From: Methanobrevibacter arboriphilus JCM 13429 = DSM 1125
Lineage (GTDB): Archaea; Methanobacteriota; Methanobacteria; Methanobacteriales; Methanobacteriaceae
Reading direction: 5' to 3'
Assembly: GCF_002072215.1 (NCBI RefSeq)
Contig: NZ_JXMW01000003.1
Span: forward strand, 62,001-126,000
DNA: 64,000 nt
Numbering within the stretch: the first letter of the stretch is position 1; the number at the start of each line of letters is the position of its first letter. Below the pieces are notes generated by a model. That model made no database searches and was not told the origin of the DNA. It saw only the letters and a program-made list of their open reading frames with translations. Of this stretch, positions 16,760 to 26,639 are shown piece after piece. The position numbers and the translations under genes are program-made.

Positions 16760-17695
16760 ATGGTAGAACTTGAAGATTTGCCCAGTGTTGGGGAAAAAAC
16801 CGCACAAAAATTAAGAGACGCCGGTTTCGCTGATATGATGAGATTAGCTACGGCTACTGCAAAGGAATTAGCTGTAAAAGCAGAAATTGGAGAAGGTGTT
16901 GCTGAAAAAGTTATTGAAGCAGCTAGAAAAGCAGAATCTATTGACTTTGAAACTGCATACGATGTTATGGAAAGAAGACGTGATGTTGGAAGGATTACAG
17001 TTGGAAGTGAAGCTTTCAATGAATTAATTGGTGGAGGAATTGAAACTCAATCTATTACAGAAGTTTTTGGTGAGTTTGGGTCTGGTAAAAGTCAAATTTC
17101 TCACGAATTAGCTGTAACTGTTCAACTTCCAAGAGATCTTGGGGGGCTTGATGGAGAATGTGTTTTTATAGATACTGAGAATACTTTCCGTCCAGAAAGA
17201 ATTGAACAAATTTCTGATGGTTTTGAACTTGATCATGAAGAGGTTTTACAAAAAATTCATATTGCTAGAGCTTTTAATTCTGCTCATCAGATTTTAATGG
17301 CAGATAAAATTAATGAATTGATTCAAAGTGGATCAAATATAAAATTAGTAATTGTTGATTCATTAATGGCTCATTTCAGAGCAGAATATGTAGGAAGAGA
17401 GTCATTAGCAACAAGACAACAAAAATTAAATCAACATTTGCACGCTCTTCAAAATATAGCTAATACTTACAATGTTGCTGTTTTCATTACTAATCAAGTT
17501 CAAGCAAGACCAGATGCTTTCTTTGGTAGCCCAACAAAAGCAATTGGAGGTCATGTTTTAGGTCATGCTTCTACTTATAGAATTTGGCTTAAAAAAGGTT
17601 TAGCTGGTAAAAGAATTGCTCGTTTAGTTGATTCTCCTCATTTACCAGAAGGCGAATGTGTATTTAAAATTACTAGTGATGGTATTGTTGATTAA
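16760..17695 (+). CDS. radA: DNA repair and recombination protein RadA
   Basis: This 311-residue archaeal RecA/Rad51 recombinase forms ATP-dependent filaments on single-stranded DNA and drives strand exchange. The N-terminal helix-hairpin-helix domain ([17 protein letters not shown], about 5-21) is followed by the ATPase core with Walker [10 protein letters not shown] (about 103-111), Walker [13 protein letters not shown] (about 194-205), and loop regions [15 protein letters not shown] and [22 protein letters not shown] 16760 is preferred over ATG 16751 because AGGGATGAG overlaps the latter and gives 5-bp spacing to the former. The protein then begins [11 protein letters not shown] like other methanobacterial RadA proteins. 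It is unbroken, with no intein. Confidence 0.97.
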   Translation: MVELEDLPSVGEKTAQKLRDAGFADMMRLATATAKELAVKAEIGEGVAEKVIEAARKAESIDFETAYDVMERRRDVGRITVGSEAFNELIGGGIETQSITEVFGEFGSGKSQISHELAVTVQLPRDLGGLDGECVFIDTENTFRPERIEQISDGFELDHEEVLQKIHIARAFNSAHQILMADKINELIQSGSNIKLVIVDSLMAHFRAEYVGRESLATRQQKLNQHLHALQNIANTYNVAVFITNQVQARPDAFFGSPTKAIGGHVLGHASTYRIWLKKGLAGKRIARLVDSPHLPEGECVFKITSDGIVD

Positions 17696-17720
17696 GTTAT
17701 TAATTTAACTTCTTTTTTAT
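17694..17720 (+). terminator. Hairpin plus T-tract after radA
   Basis: AAGTTA (17694-17699) and TAACTT (17706-17711) form a 6-bp stem overlapping the stop codon, followed directly by CTTTTTTATTTTAATTTTTT. Confidence 0.5.
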
Positions 17721-18024
17721 TTTAATTTTTTATTCTTTAATTTTTATTCATTTGATTTTTAATTGTTTAATATTTTCTTGTTTTTTCTTAATTGATTATC
17801 TTAATATTGACTTTGATTTATTTTTTATATTGACTTTGATTTAGATAATGCTTTAGTTTTATTAATGATGAAATAAAAAAATATTATTAATTAGAATAGA
17901 GTTTACCTGATAAAATTAAGAGATTACCGAATATATTTTTTATGAAAATTAAATTTCATAATTAAAAATGTTATAATCATATTTATTAAAATATTTTATA
18001 ATCACATTTATTAAAGTGAAAACT
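17696..18024. other. 329-bp A+T-rich intergenic region
   Basis: It holds the radA terminator and T-rich tracts, then an unresolved promoter for the permease. No gene or RNA is recognised. Confidence 0.5.
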
Positions 18025-18951
18025 ATGTCTGAAGTAATGAGTACTATAATTGTTATTTTATTTTTGATTTTTTTGGGATATTTTCTTAAAAGAATTAATT
18101 TGCTTAATATTAAAGACATTGAAGTGTTGAATAAATTAGTTATTAATGTTGCAATGCCATGTCTTATTTTTTCTTCTTTATATTCTGCAAATTTATCTAA
18201 TATTACAACCCTAGCTGTAATGCCCACAATTAGTATTACTGTAGGTGCAATTTCAGGGTTGATTGTTTATATTATCCTTAGAAAGAAAAATTTGCCTGAA
18301 AAAAAATTATGGGGGGCTATTGTACCTGTTGTTATTGGAAATACTGCTTTTTTAGGATTTCCAATGGTTTTAGGTGTTTTTGGCCAATCAGGTCTTTTAA
18401 GAGCAATTTTTTATGATATGGGTACTCTAATATTGTTCCTTTCTTTAAGCATAATATTGATTGCTAATTTTGGAGGTAATATTAAGGATGTGTTTAAAAG
18501 AATTCTAGGTTTTCCAGTTTTATGGGCGTTTATTTTGGGAATTACTTTTAATCTTTTAAATATTCCTATTGGAAATATACCTGCTAGTATAATTGGATAT
18601 TTATCTGCAGCGGCTATTCCAATAATAATGATTTCATTAGGCCTTTCTCTCCAATTTAAAGGTCTTAAGAATAATTTGAAAATAGCTGGATTGGATGTCA
18701 TTGTTAAACTTGTAATTGCTCCTATTATTGCTTTAACTATTGTGACTTTGTTAGGTTTGTCTAATATGGAATTTACAATAGCCATTGTGGAAGCTGGAAT
18801 GCCATCTGGAATGTTGACAATGGTTTTGGCAGTTACTTACAATTTAGATTTTGGTATTTCTGCTGATTGTTCAGTTGTTACTACTGTTTTTAGTTTGATT
18901 ACTTTACCTATCTTAATTGGGATTTTGCCTTTTATTACTGGCACTATATAA
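18025..18951 (+). CDS. AEC-family (auxin efflux carrier-like) permease
   Basis: This protein of about 308 residues has roughly ten membrane segments, of the AEC family of transporters for organic anions such as malonate or malate in bacteria. The N-terminus runs straight into IIVILFLIFLGYFLKRINLL, and the family features NKLVINVAMPCLIFSSL, PVVIGNTAFLGFPMVLGVFG and the C-terminal EAGMPSGMLTMVLAVTYNLD are present. The ATG at 18025 is preferred over GTG 18016 because AGTGAA lies 5-7 bp upstream of it. It stands alone between the RPA-radA unit and hdrA. Substrate is unknown. Confidence 0.85.
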   Translation: MSEVMSTIIVILFLIFLGYFLKRINLLNIKDIEVLNKLVINVAMPCLIFSSLYSANLSNITTLAVMPTISITVGAISGLIVYIILRKKNLPEKKLWGAIVPVVIGNTAFLGFPMVLGVFGQSGLLRAIFYDMGTLILFLSLSIILIANFGGNIKDVFKRILGFPVLWAFILGITFNLLNIPIGNIPASIIGYLSAAAIPIIMISLGLSLQFKGLKNNLKIAGLDVIVKLVIAPIIALTIVTLLGLSNMEFTIAIVEAGMPSGMLTMVLAVTYNLDFGISADCSVVTTVFSLITLPILIGILPFITGTI

Positions 18952-19473
18952 AATTATATTTTGTTTTAAAAGTTTACATAATTTTCTTTTTTTTTTAAAA
19001 AAATTTTCTCTTTTTTAATTTTTTATAATTATAATTAAAAGACTTTTTAACCATTTTTCACCGCTTCTAATTCCTTTTAATATTTTTTAGTTCTTTTCAA
19101 TGGCTTAATTATTATTTTATTCTTTTTAATCCTTTTTTTATTTATTCTAATCAATTTAATTCAAATTCTTTTTATCATATATAAACTTTACTCAATAATA
19201 AAAATAGAAACCTTTATTTATTTAAATGGCATACATAACACTATCTAAGATTTTATAAATATTAATAAATTGAAATTATAAAAAATTAATTAATGATAAA
19301 TTAGTCAATAATTTAAATATTAGTTAATAATTTTATTTAATAATTTAAAATATTTAGTATTAAACAATATTCTTTAAATTTAGTATAATTAATTATTGAA
19401 AAATTGATTATTAAAGGTTATTTAGGGCATTATAAAATATTAGATATCATCAACTTGTACAAGGTGATTATAA
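18952..19473. other. 522-bp intergenic region before hdrA
   Basis: The first 200 bp are T-rich, suited to termination. Two TATA-like elements occur upstream of hdrA: CTTTATTTATTTAAA near 19211-19225, which would give a leader of about 220 nt, and TTATAAAATAT at 19430-19440, giving a leader near 10 nt. No ORF or tRNA is seen. Confidence 0.5.
19454..19468 (+). promoter_or_regulatory. 10-bp palindrome overlapping the hdrA ribosome binding site
   Basis: CTTGTACAAG (19454-19463) is a perfect 10-bp palindrome whose right arm is part of the AAGGTGAT ribosome binding site of hdrA. It could be an operator or an mRNA structure affecting initiation, or chance. Confidence 0.35.
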
Positions 19474-21450
19474 ATGGCAGAAGAGAAGAGAGATATAGAA
19501 AATGAAGAGCCACGTATTGGAGTATATGTTTGCCACTGTGGTGTAAACATTGGTGGGGTCGTCGACGTCCCAGCAGTTGCCGAATATGCAAAAACACTCC
19601 CTAATGTGGTTATTGCAAAGGATTATAAATATTATTGTTCTGACCCAGGACAACAAGTAATTCAAGATGATATTAAAGAACATAATCTTAACAGAGTAGT
19701 TGTAGCTGCATGTTCTCCTAGGCTCCACGAACCTACATTTAGAAGATGTATTAGAGAAGCTGGATTAAACCAATTCTTGTTTGAGTTTGCTAACTTAAGA
19801 GAGCATGATTCTTGGGTACACATGGGTGAACCAGAAGCTGCTACTGAAAAAGCAAAAGATTTAACAAGAATGGCTGTAGCTAAAGCTAGACTTTTAGAAC
19901 CTTTAGAAGCTTCTGTTGTGTCTGTGGATAATAAAGCTATGGTTATCGGTGGAGGAGTAGCTGGTATTCAATCTGCTCTTGATTTAGCTGATATGGGATT
20001 CCAAACTTATATGGTTGAAAAACAACCTACCATCGGTGGAAGAATGGGACAACTTGATAAAACTTTCCCAACACTTGATTGTTCAATGTGTATTCTTGCT
20101 CCTAAGATGGTGGATGTTGGTAAACACGAAAACATCGAACTTTTAACTTACTCTGAAGTAAGAGAAGTAGATGGTTATATTGGTAACTTTAAAGTAAAAG
20201 TTGAAAGAAAACCAAGATATATTGATGAAGAGCTTTGTGTCGGCTGTGGATCTTGTGTAGAAGTTTGTCCAATTGAAATGCCTAATTACTTCGATGAAGG
20301 TATTGGTATGGTCAAAGCTGCATTTATTCCATTCCCTCAAGCAGTACCTTTATGTGCTACTATCGACAAGGATTACTGTATTGAATGTAAACTCTGTGAT
20401 CAAATATGTGAACGTGGAGCAGTTAAACATGACCAAGAATCTGAATTTATTGATTTAGAAGTAGGAACTATTATTGTAGCTACTGGTTATGATCCTTATG
20501 ATCCTACAGAAAAACTTGAATATGGTTATGGTGCTCATACTAATGTAATTACTGCTATGGAAATTGAAAGGATGATTAATGCATCTGGTCCTACTGAAGG
20601 ACATGTTATTAAACCATCTGATCATGAATCTCCAAAACGTGTTGCATTTATCCATTGTGTTGGTTCAAGAGATGATAAGATTGGTAAACCATATTGTTCA
20701 AGAGTATGTTGTATGTACTCTATGAAAAATGCTCAATTGATTATAGATCACGAACCAGATACTGATGTAACTCTTTATTACATGGATATCAGAGCTTTCG
20801 GTAAAGGATTTGAAGAGTTCTATAAAAACTCTCAAGAAAAATATGGTATTAAGTTCTTAAGAGGACGTCCTTCTGAAATTATCGAAAATGATGATTTAAC
20901 TTTAACTGTAAGAGGGGAAGATACATTACTTAACACAGTAACTGAATATGATTATGATTTAGTTGTTTTAAGTGTTGGTCTTATACCTCCTGAAGGAGCA
21001 GAAGAGTTAAGACAAACTATTGGTTTATCTAAGAGTGGAGACGGTTTCTTAATGGAAGCTCACCCAAAACTCAGACCTGTTGATACTTTAACAGATGGTG
21101 TTTACTTAGCTGGTGTTTCACAAGGTCCTAAGGATATTCCTGATGCAGTTGCACAAGGTTCTGGTGCAGCAGCACGTGCAGCGATCCCTATGGTTAAAGG
21201 TGAAGTGGAAATTGAACCTATTATTGCTACTACTGATGTAGATGTCTGTGGAGCATGTGAAGTTTGTGTTGAACTTTGTCCATATGGTGCAGTAGCTATT
21301 GAAGATGATCAAGCAACTGTTAATGTTGCACTATGTAAAGGATGCGGTACTTGTGTAGCTGCATGTCCATCTGGAGCTATGGATCAAAATCATTTCAAAA
21401 CTGACCAAATCATGGCACAAATTGAAGCTGCTCTTGAAGATGGTAAATAA
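19474..21450 (+). CDS. hdrA: CoB-CoM heterodisulfide reductase iron-sulfur subunit A (HdrA)
   Basis: This 658-residue FAD and iron-sulfur protein is the electron-bifurcating subunit of the cytoplasmic HdrABC-MvhADG complex. The complex couples H2-dependent reduction of CoM-S-S-CoB to ferredoxin reduction in methanogenesis. The N-terminal cysteine domain starts with [14 protein letters not shown]. The FAD site [20 protein letters not shown] is near 155-175. Ferredoxin clusters lie at [13 protein letters not shown] (about 255) and [16 protein letters not shown] (about 305), and two more at the C-terminus ([16 protein letters not shown] and [16 protein letters not shown]). Length is typical. hdrBC and mvh genes are not in the window. 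The coding sequence is richer in G+C and more codon-biased than its neighbours, consistent with high expression. Confidence 0.97.
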   Translation: MAEEKRDIENEEPRIGVYVCHCGVNIGGVVDVPAVAEYAKTLPNVVIAKDYKYYCSDPGQQVIQDDIKEHNLNRVVVAACSPRLHEPTFRRCIREAGLNQFLFEFANLREHDSWVHMGEPEAATEKAKDLTRMAVAKARLLEPLEASVVSVDNKAMVIGGGVAGIQSALDLADMGFQTYMVEKQPTIGGRMGQLDKTFPTLDCSMCILAPKMVDVGKHENIELLTYSEVREVDGYIGNFKVKVERKPRYIDEELCVGCGSCVEVCPIEMPNYFDEGIGMVKAAFIPFPQAVPLCATIDKDYCIECKLCDQICERGAVKHDQESEFIDLEVGTIIVATGYDPYDPTEKLEYGYGAHTNVITAMEIERMINASGPTEGHVIKPSDHESPKRVAFIHCVGSRDDKIGKPYCSRVCCMYSMKNAQLIIDHEPDTDVTLYYMDIRAFGKGFEEFYKNSQEKYGIKFLRGRPSEIIENDDLTLTVRGEDTLLNTVTEYDYDLVVLSVGLIPPEGAEELRQTIGLSKSGDGFLMEAHPKLRPVDTLTDGVYLAGVSQGPKDIPDAVAQGSGAAARAAIPMVKGEVEIEPIIATTDVDVCGACEVCVELCPYGAVAIEDDQATVNVALCKGCGTCVAACPSGAMDQNHFKTDQIMAQIEAALEDGK

Positions 21451-21943
21451 ACCTGGAGATTTATTCTCCATTTTTTATTTTTTTATTTATTTTTAAAATA
21501 TTCAATTAAGAATTTATTTGTTTTTACTTTGTTTTTTTTTAGCTGTATTTGGCTATATTTAGCTATTTTTAACTATACTTAGTTATATCTAATTATATTT
21601 AACTTTTTTTAACTTTTTCAATTTTTTCAATTTTTTTATTTTATTTGTTTTTTATAATTTGACCTTATTTTTGAAATTTTTAAAACTATAAATAATTAGA
21701 AAATAATATAGAATAATTGTAATATGAAAATGTTATATTTATAAAAATCTTAACTAAAATATTTTGATATATCTTAATATTATAATATTTTAATATAAAT
21801 AAAATATCTTAATATGATATATCTTAAAATTTATAAAATTATCATTTTGATAAATTACTAGTAAGTTTTATTATTAAATTTTTTATTATTAAATATAATT
21901 TCAAGAAGTATTAATTTTTAATATTCGTTATATAGGTGTATAA
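21451..21943. other. 493-bp intergenic region between hdrA and glyA
   Basis: After the hdrA terminator it contains T-rich repeats of the type TAGCTATTTTTAACTATA, then A+T-rich sequence with several possible TATA boxes. AGGTGT before the glyA ATG is the ribosome binding site. No gene is seen. Confidence 0.5.
21454..21490 (+). terminator. Intrinsic terminator-like hairpin after hdrA
   Basis: TGGAGA (21454-21459) pairs with TCTCCA (21465-21470) around a 5-base loop and is followed by TTTTTTATTTTTTTATTT. It begins 3 bp after the stop codon and is the clearest stem-plus-T structure in the window. Confidence 0.65.
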
Positions 21944-23212
21944 ATGTTTGAAAATGAAAGTAATGTTACTGAAATTCAAAAATTGATGAAAGACCACAAT
22001 GATTGGATGAAAAATAGTATAAATCTCATTGCTAGTGAAAATATAACTAGCTCTCAAGTACAATCTGCAATGGCTTCAGATCTTTCTCATAGGTATGCTG
22101 AAGGTAAATGTGGTGAAAGACTTTATGAAGGTTGTAAATACATTGATGATATTGAATCAATTACTATACGTCTTTCAAAAGAACTTTATAAAGCAGAACA
22201 TGTAAACGTTCAACCAACATCTGGTGTTGTAGCTAATCTTGCAGCATTTTTTACTTTTTCAAAGCCAGGAGATTCTATAATGGCTCTCGAAGTTCCCGTA
22301 GGTGGACATATTAGTCATGCAAATGTAAGTGCTGCTGGTATAAGAGGTCTTAAAGTACATCAACATCCCTTTGATGAAAAATCCATGACTATTGATGTTG
22401 ATGCAATGAATAAAAAGATTCTTGAAATAAAGCCTAAAATAATTCTTTTCGGTGGTAGCTTATTCCTTTTCCCTCATCCTGTTAAAGAAGCATACGAAGC
22501 TGCTCAAGAAGTTGGAGCTAAAATTATGTATGATGGTGCTCATGTTTTAGGTCTTATTGCTGGTGGAAAATTCCAAGATCCTCTTCGTGAAGGTGCTGAT
22601 GTTTTGATGGGTAGTACTCATAAGACATTTCCTGGAACTCAAGGAGGTATTATTTTAACTAAAGAAGAATATGCTAAAAAAATTGATGAGGCAGTTTTCC
22701 CTGGTGTTGTTAGTAATCATCATCTTCATCATGTAGCTGGACTTGGAATAGCAACAGCTGAAATGCTTGAATTTGGCGAAGATTATGCTAGTCAAACTAT
22801 TAAAAATGCTAAAGCTTTAGCTCAAGCTTTAAATGAATATGGTTTTAATGTTCTTTGTGAAGATCAAGGATTTACAGAATCTCATCAAGTAGGTTTTGAT
22901 GTTTCTAATATTGGTAGAGCATCTATTTTAGCTAAAGATTTAGAATCTAATAATATTATTTTAAATAAAAATCTCCTTCCATGGGATGATGTTAATAGAT
23001 CTGATGATCCTTCTGGTATTAGAGTGGGTACTCAAGAGATTACAAGAAGAGGCATGAAAGAATCTCAGATGTCTGATATAGCTGAATTTATAATGAGAGT
23101 TTGTATGGATAAAGTTTATGTTAAAGATGAAGTTAGTGAATTTATGAATGATTATACTAAAGTTCATTATGCTTTTGAAGAATCAGAAGCTTATAAATAT
23201 ATTCAATTCTAA
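21944..23212 (+). CDS. glyA: Serine hydroxymethyltransferase (archaeal, pterin-dependent)
   Basis: This 422-residue PLP enzyme interconverts serine and glycine using a one-carbon carrier, in methanogens tetrahydromethanopterin rather than folate. Family landmarks: [29 protein letters not shown] (about 27-55), [29 protein letters not shown], the [15 protein letters not shown]-aspartate segment, and the PLP-lysine stretch [15 protein letters not shown] (lysine near 228). The C-terminal [12 protein letters not shown] is also conserved. The next gene starts 36 bp downstream, so the two are probably cotranscribed, linking glyA to pterin chemistry. Confidence 0.96.
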   Translation: MFENESNVTEIQKLMKDHNDWMKNSINLIASENITSSQVQSAMASDLSHRYAEGKCGERLYEGCKYIDDIESITIRLSKELYKAEHVNVQPTSGVVANLAAFFTFSKPGDSIMALEVPVGGHISHANVSAAGIRGLKVHQHPFDEKSMTIDVDAMNKKILEIKPKIILFGGSLFLFPHPVKEAYEAAQEVGAKIMYDGAHVLGLIAGGKFQDPLREGADVLMGSTHKTFPGTQGGIILTKEEYAKKIDEAVFPGVVSNHHLHHVAGLGIATAEMLEFGEDYASQTIKNAKALAQALNEYGFNVLCEDQGFTESHQVGFDVSNIGRASILAKDLESNNIILNKNLLPWDDVNRSDDPSGIRVGTQEITRRGMKESQMSDIAEFIMRVCMDKVYVKDEVSEFMNDYTKVHYAFEESEAYKYIQF

Positions 23213-23248
23213 TTTTGATTTAGAAATAATTTATTATAGGAGTTAAAA

Positions 23249-23953
23249 ATGCGTATTGGATGGGCAATAACTGGAGCTGGACATTTATTAGATGAAAGTG
23301 TTGCAGTAATGGAAGAGTTATCTAAGGATAATAAGATAACAGTTTTACTTTCAAATGCTGGAGAAGAAGTTCTAAATATGTACGGCCTCTTTGAAAGAGT
23401 TGCTGCTATTACAGGAGGATATTATAAAGAATTAGCTTTAGAAAGCGATCAAAGTTTTAGTTATCCTATTTCTGGACGTTTTTCTCTAGGAAAATATGAT
23501 CTTTTAATTGTTTCTCCTACCACTTCTAATACTGTTGCTAAAATAGTTCATGGAATTTCTGATACTCTTGTTACAAATTCTGTTGCTCAAGCTGGAAAAG
23601 GTGGAGTTAAAACTATTATTATTCCAGTGGACATGGAAGAAGGTGATGTTGAAACAATTCTTCCATCTAAATTAGATCTTGAAAGCTGTGCAGATTGTGA
23701 TGAGTGTGAAGCAGCTAAATCTTGTCCTCAAGATGCGATAATAGCTAAACAGGAAATTGATTTACTTAAATGTGTTGGATGTGGAGATTGTCAAGATTCA
23801 TGCTCATTTAATGCTATAAAAGCTGGAAAATTAATAACTATTCATATGAGAGAAATAGACATTGAAAACACTCATAAATTGGTCTTAATGGAAGACATAG
23901 ATGTTTTAAAACATCCTAATGAAATTGTTGAGTTTATATCTAATATATTATAA
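23249..23953 (+). CDS. DmrB-like dihydromethanopterin reductase (flavoprotein with two 4Fe-4S clusters)
   Basis: This 234-residue protein combines an N-terminal flavoprotein domain of the HFCD type (about 1-145; [39 protein letters not shown]) with a ferredoxin-like insert of two clusters. One is [18 protein letters not shown] (about 149-166) and the other [16 protein letters not shown] (about 176-191). This architecture matches the methanogen dihydromethanopterin reductase (acceptor) DmrB, which performs the last step of tetrahydromethanopterin synthesis. Placement directly after glyA, a pterin-dependent enzyme, supports the call. A related archaeoflavoprotein with another electron-transfer role remains possible. 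Confidence 0.75.
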   Translation: MRIGWAITGAGHLLDESVAVMEELSKDNKITVLLSNAGEEVLNMYGLFERVAAITGGYYKELALESDQSFSYPISGRFSLGKYDLLIVSPTTSNTVAKIVHGISDTLVTNSVAQAGKGGVKTIIIPVDMEEGDVETILPSKLDLESCADCDECEAAKSCPQDAIIAKQEIDLLKCVGCGDCQDSCSFNAIKAGKLITIHMREIDIENTHKLVLMEDIDVLKHPNEIVEFISNIL

Positions 23954-24118
23954 TATACTTGATATAGGTATTATAGTTAATATATTAGCTAATATAGCTC
24001 TATTGTCTAAAAATATAATCAGTATAACTATTATAAACAATACAATTAATTATAACTAATATAATTAATAGAATTATTAGTATATAGGTGTTATCTAAAA
24101 ATATAATCAATATATTTA

Positions 24119-24505
24119 TTATATAAACTCACAAACAAAATCTAATTTATCCCCAATTTTTATTTTATATTTTTTAATACTTCCTTCTTTTAATTCTAAA
24201 ATATAATGTGCTTTGTTTTTGGGGTTATAAAACTTCCAGGGTGAAATATGTGCTGTTTCTATAACTTTTTTTTCTTCATTTAAAAAAATGACATCAATAT
24301 TTATTCGCATAAAGAATGTATGTATTGAAGAATAAATTTTAACATTAGAATTAGCTGTTTTTATAACAAGAATATATTCTAAATCTTTTTTAAACATCAA
24401 TCCTTGGAATCTAGATAAAAAATCATTTGCAAATTTTATAGGACCTAAAACTATTTTTTCTTGGAGGTTCTTTTTTTCTTTTATTAAAATAGTTTTATTG
24501 TTTAT
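24119..24505 (-). CDS. DUF192 family protein, apparently without a canonical start codon
   Basis: This small DUF192 protein has unknown function. The C-terminal part is clear: FFMRINIDVIFLNEEKKVIE, a HISPW segment and LELKEGSIKKYKIKIGDKLDF. The nearest ATG/TTG (24397/24400) falls in the middle of the conserved N-terminal motif, which reads FANDFLSRFQGLMFKKDLEY when the frame is followed upstream. That frame stays open to a TAG at 24506-24508 and holds no ATG, GTG or TTG. An excellent ribosome binding site, GAAGGTGAT, ends about 5 bp before the ATA codon at 24505-24503, so ATA (or ATT at 24490) may be the start, giving about 128 residues. A sequencing error is the alternative. Confidence 0.7.
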   Translation of the reverse strand: MNNKTILIKEKKNLQEKIVLGPIKFANDFLSRFQGLMFKKDLEYILVIKTANSNVKIYSSIHTFFMRINIDVIFLNEEKKVIETAHISPWKFYNPKNKAHYILELKEGSIKKYKIKIGDKLDFVCEFI

Positions 24506-25088
24506 CTAAATCACCTTCTATAAATTATCTTTTTATAGACTATTGCATTATTTGTCAATTTTTATATATAATTAATTTTTTATTATTCATCAATTTTATA
24601 TTATTAATTGATTTTCATATTTAATCAACTTTCATATTATTAATTAACTTTTACTTTCCTATTATTAATTAAATTTTATATTACTAATCAATTTTTATAC
24701 TATTCATAAATTTTTAATTAATATTTTCATTTTTCATTAATATTAAAAAATTTATAAAAGCTTTTAAGTATTGAAGTTAAATTAATTATTTACATGATAT
24801 TATAATATTATATTTTATTATCTATCACATACTAAATCCTGTTATGTTATATATCTCATTATATTCTATATTTTATTATTAATTTTTATATTATTAATAC
24901 TTATAATACTAACATTTATTTATTATCTTATCAAAAAGATAATATGGAAAGTTAAATTATATCTATATATACTATTTAAACTATTAAATCTTAAAATTTA
25001 AATCTTAAGGTTAATACTAAAATTAATACTAAAATTAAAAAATAGATTGATCTTTAATACTTTACTAAAATCTTATGTGAGGGTTTTT
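24506..25088. other. 583-bp A+T-rich intergenic region (divergent promoters)
   Basis: It separates the minus-strand DUF192 gene from SAM synthetase. Between about 24540 and 24740 it has imperfect repeats of ATATTATTAATTAACTTTT-type sequence. No gene or RNA is recognised. GTGAGGGTTTTT precedes the SAM synthetase ATG. Confidence 0.5.
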
Positions 25089-26294
25089 ATGAGAAATATC
25101 ATTGTTGAAAAGCTCAACCAAACACCAATAGAAAAATTAGACATTGAAATTGTAGAAAGGAAAGGAATTGGTCATCCTGACAGTATTAGTGATGGAATTG
25201 CAGAGTCTGTAAGTCGAGCTCTTTGTAAACTTTATATGGATGAATTTGGAGGAGTACTCCACCATAATACTGATGAAGTTCAAATAACTGCTGGTGAATC
25301 GAATCCTATTTTTGGTGGAGGAGATATAATTAAACCTATTGATTTCCTTCTTACAGGTCGTGGAGTTTCTGAATATGAAGGTAAAAAGTTACCAGTTGAT
25401 GTTGTAGCTATTGATGCTGCTAAAGCTTATTTAGATGAATATATTCCTAATCTTGAAGTAGAATCTCATGCTGTAGTTGAATGTAAAATAGGACATGGTT
25501 CAGGAGACCTTGTCGATGTGTTTAAACGAGATGGTGCACCTTCTTCTAATGATACTTCTTTTGGTGTAGGTTATGCTCCATTTTCAGAAGTTGAAACTAT
25601 AGTCTTAGCTATTGAAGAATTATTAAATTCTAAAGCTTTTACAAAGAAAAATCCTGCTGTTGGTGAAGATATTAAAGTTATGGGCCTTCGTGATAATGAT
25701 AAAATTACTTTGACTATTGCATGTGCTATGGTCTCAAAATATGTTGCTGACCGTGAAGAATATATATCTGTCCGTGAAGGCTTGAAAGATGTAGCTTTTG
25801 ATATAGCTAGCCAAGTTACAGATAGGGAGATTGAAGTATTTGTAAATACTGCTGATAATGATAATGCTAAGGGTGAAGAAGGTTATTATTTAACAGTTAC
25901 TGGAACTTCTGCTGAAATGGGTGATGATGGTTCTGTTGGTAGAGGTAATAGGGCTAATGGTCTTATAACTCCTAATAGACCAATGTCTATGGAAGCAACT
26001 TCTGGTAAAAATCCTATAAATCATGTTGGTAAAATTTATAATATTTTATCTAATGAAATGGCTAATGATATAGCTAACCATGTTGAAGGAATAAAACAGA
26101 TTAATATAATGATTTTAAGTCAAATTGGCAAACCTATTGATCAACCTAAGGCTGCAACTTCTCAAATAATTCTTGAAGATGGATATAAAATGGATGATGT
26201 TAGTAAAAAAGTTGCTTCTGTCATGGATAGTTGGCTTGAAAATATATCAACTATAACCGAAAACGTTGTAAAAGGCAAAGCAAGAACATTTTAA
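25089..26294 (+). CDS. mat: Archaeal S-adenosylmethionine synthetase
   Basis: This protein of about 401 residues makes S-adenosylmethionine from methionine and ATP. It is of the archaeal MAT class, which is distinct from bacterial MetK. Archaeal-type landmarks are [20 protein letters not shown] near the N-terminus, [65 protein letters not shown] and [20 protein letters not shown]. The frame is open farther upstream, but ATG 25089 is chosen because it is preceded by GTGAGGG and matches the usual archaeal N-terminus MRNIIVE. It is monocistronic and ends in a hairpin. Confidence 0.96.
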   Translation: MRNIIVEKLNQTPIEKLDIEIVERKGIGHPDSISDGIAESVSRALCKLYMDEFGGVLHHNTDEVQITAGESNPIFGGGDIIKPIDFLLTGRGVSEYEGKKLPVDVVAIDAAKAYLDEYIPNLEVESHAVVECKIGHGSGDLVDVFKRDGAPSSNDTSFGVGYAPFSEVETIVLAIEELLNSKAFTKKNPAVGEDIKVMGLRDNDKITLTIACAMVSKYVADREEYISVREGLKDVAFDIASQVTDREIEVFVNTADNDNAKGEEGYYLTVTGTSAEMGDDGSVGRGNRANGLITPNRPMSMEATSGKNPINHVGKIYNILSNEMANDIANHVEGIKQINIMILSQIGKPIDQPKAATSQIILEDGYKMDDVSKKVASVMDSWLENISTITENVVKGKARTF

Positions 26295-26639
26295 GAATAT
26301 TGTTTAATTAAATTGTAGGTTACAAAGATAATCTACCTTTTTATTTTCCATTATTTTAATATTATTAAATCTATTTTTAGTTTTATTTTTACATTTTGTT
26401 TAATCACTTAAGCAAGTTTAATCACATAAGCAAATATTAATTATTCCATAATGTTTAATTATTAATTATAAATTTTATTTAATAATCTTATTTAATCATA
26501 AAACTTATTTAAATCATATAGCTTATTTAGCTTAAGTTTATTTAACTAATAAATCTTATTTAAATTATATAGTTTATTTAATTATATAGCTTATTTAAAT
26601 CATAAGTTTATTTAACTCATTATTATAAGGAGAATTCTA
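26295..26639. other. 345-bp intergenic region with CTTATTTAAATCATA repeats
   Basis: After the terminator, variants of AGCTTATTTAAATCATA recur about six times between 26470 and 26620, interleaved with TAAGTTTATTTAACT. No gene is seen. AAGGAGAATTCTA before ileS is a strong ribosome binding site. Confidence 0.55.
26315..26345 (+). terminator. Hairpin plus T-tract after SAM synthetase
   Basis: GTAGGTT (26315-26321) pairs with AATCTAC (26330-26336) through one G-T wobble, with an 8-base loop, followed by CTTTTTATTTT. Confidence 0.5.

Noticed and set aside
19468-21312. Several antisense open frames within hdrA
   Set aside because: They are shadows of a strongly conserved gene; translations are low-complexity and lack start signals.
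25047-25088. Extended start of SAM synthetase
   Set aside because: GTGAGGG and the conserved archaeal N-terminus support ATG 25089 instead.
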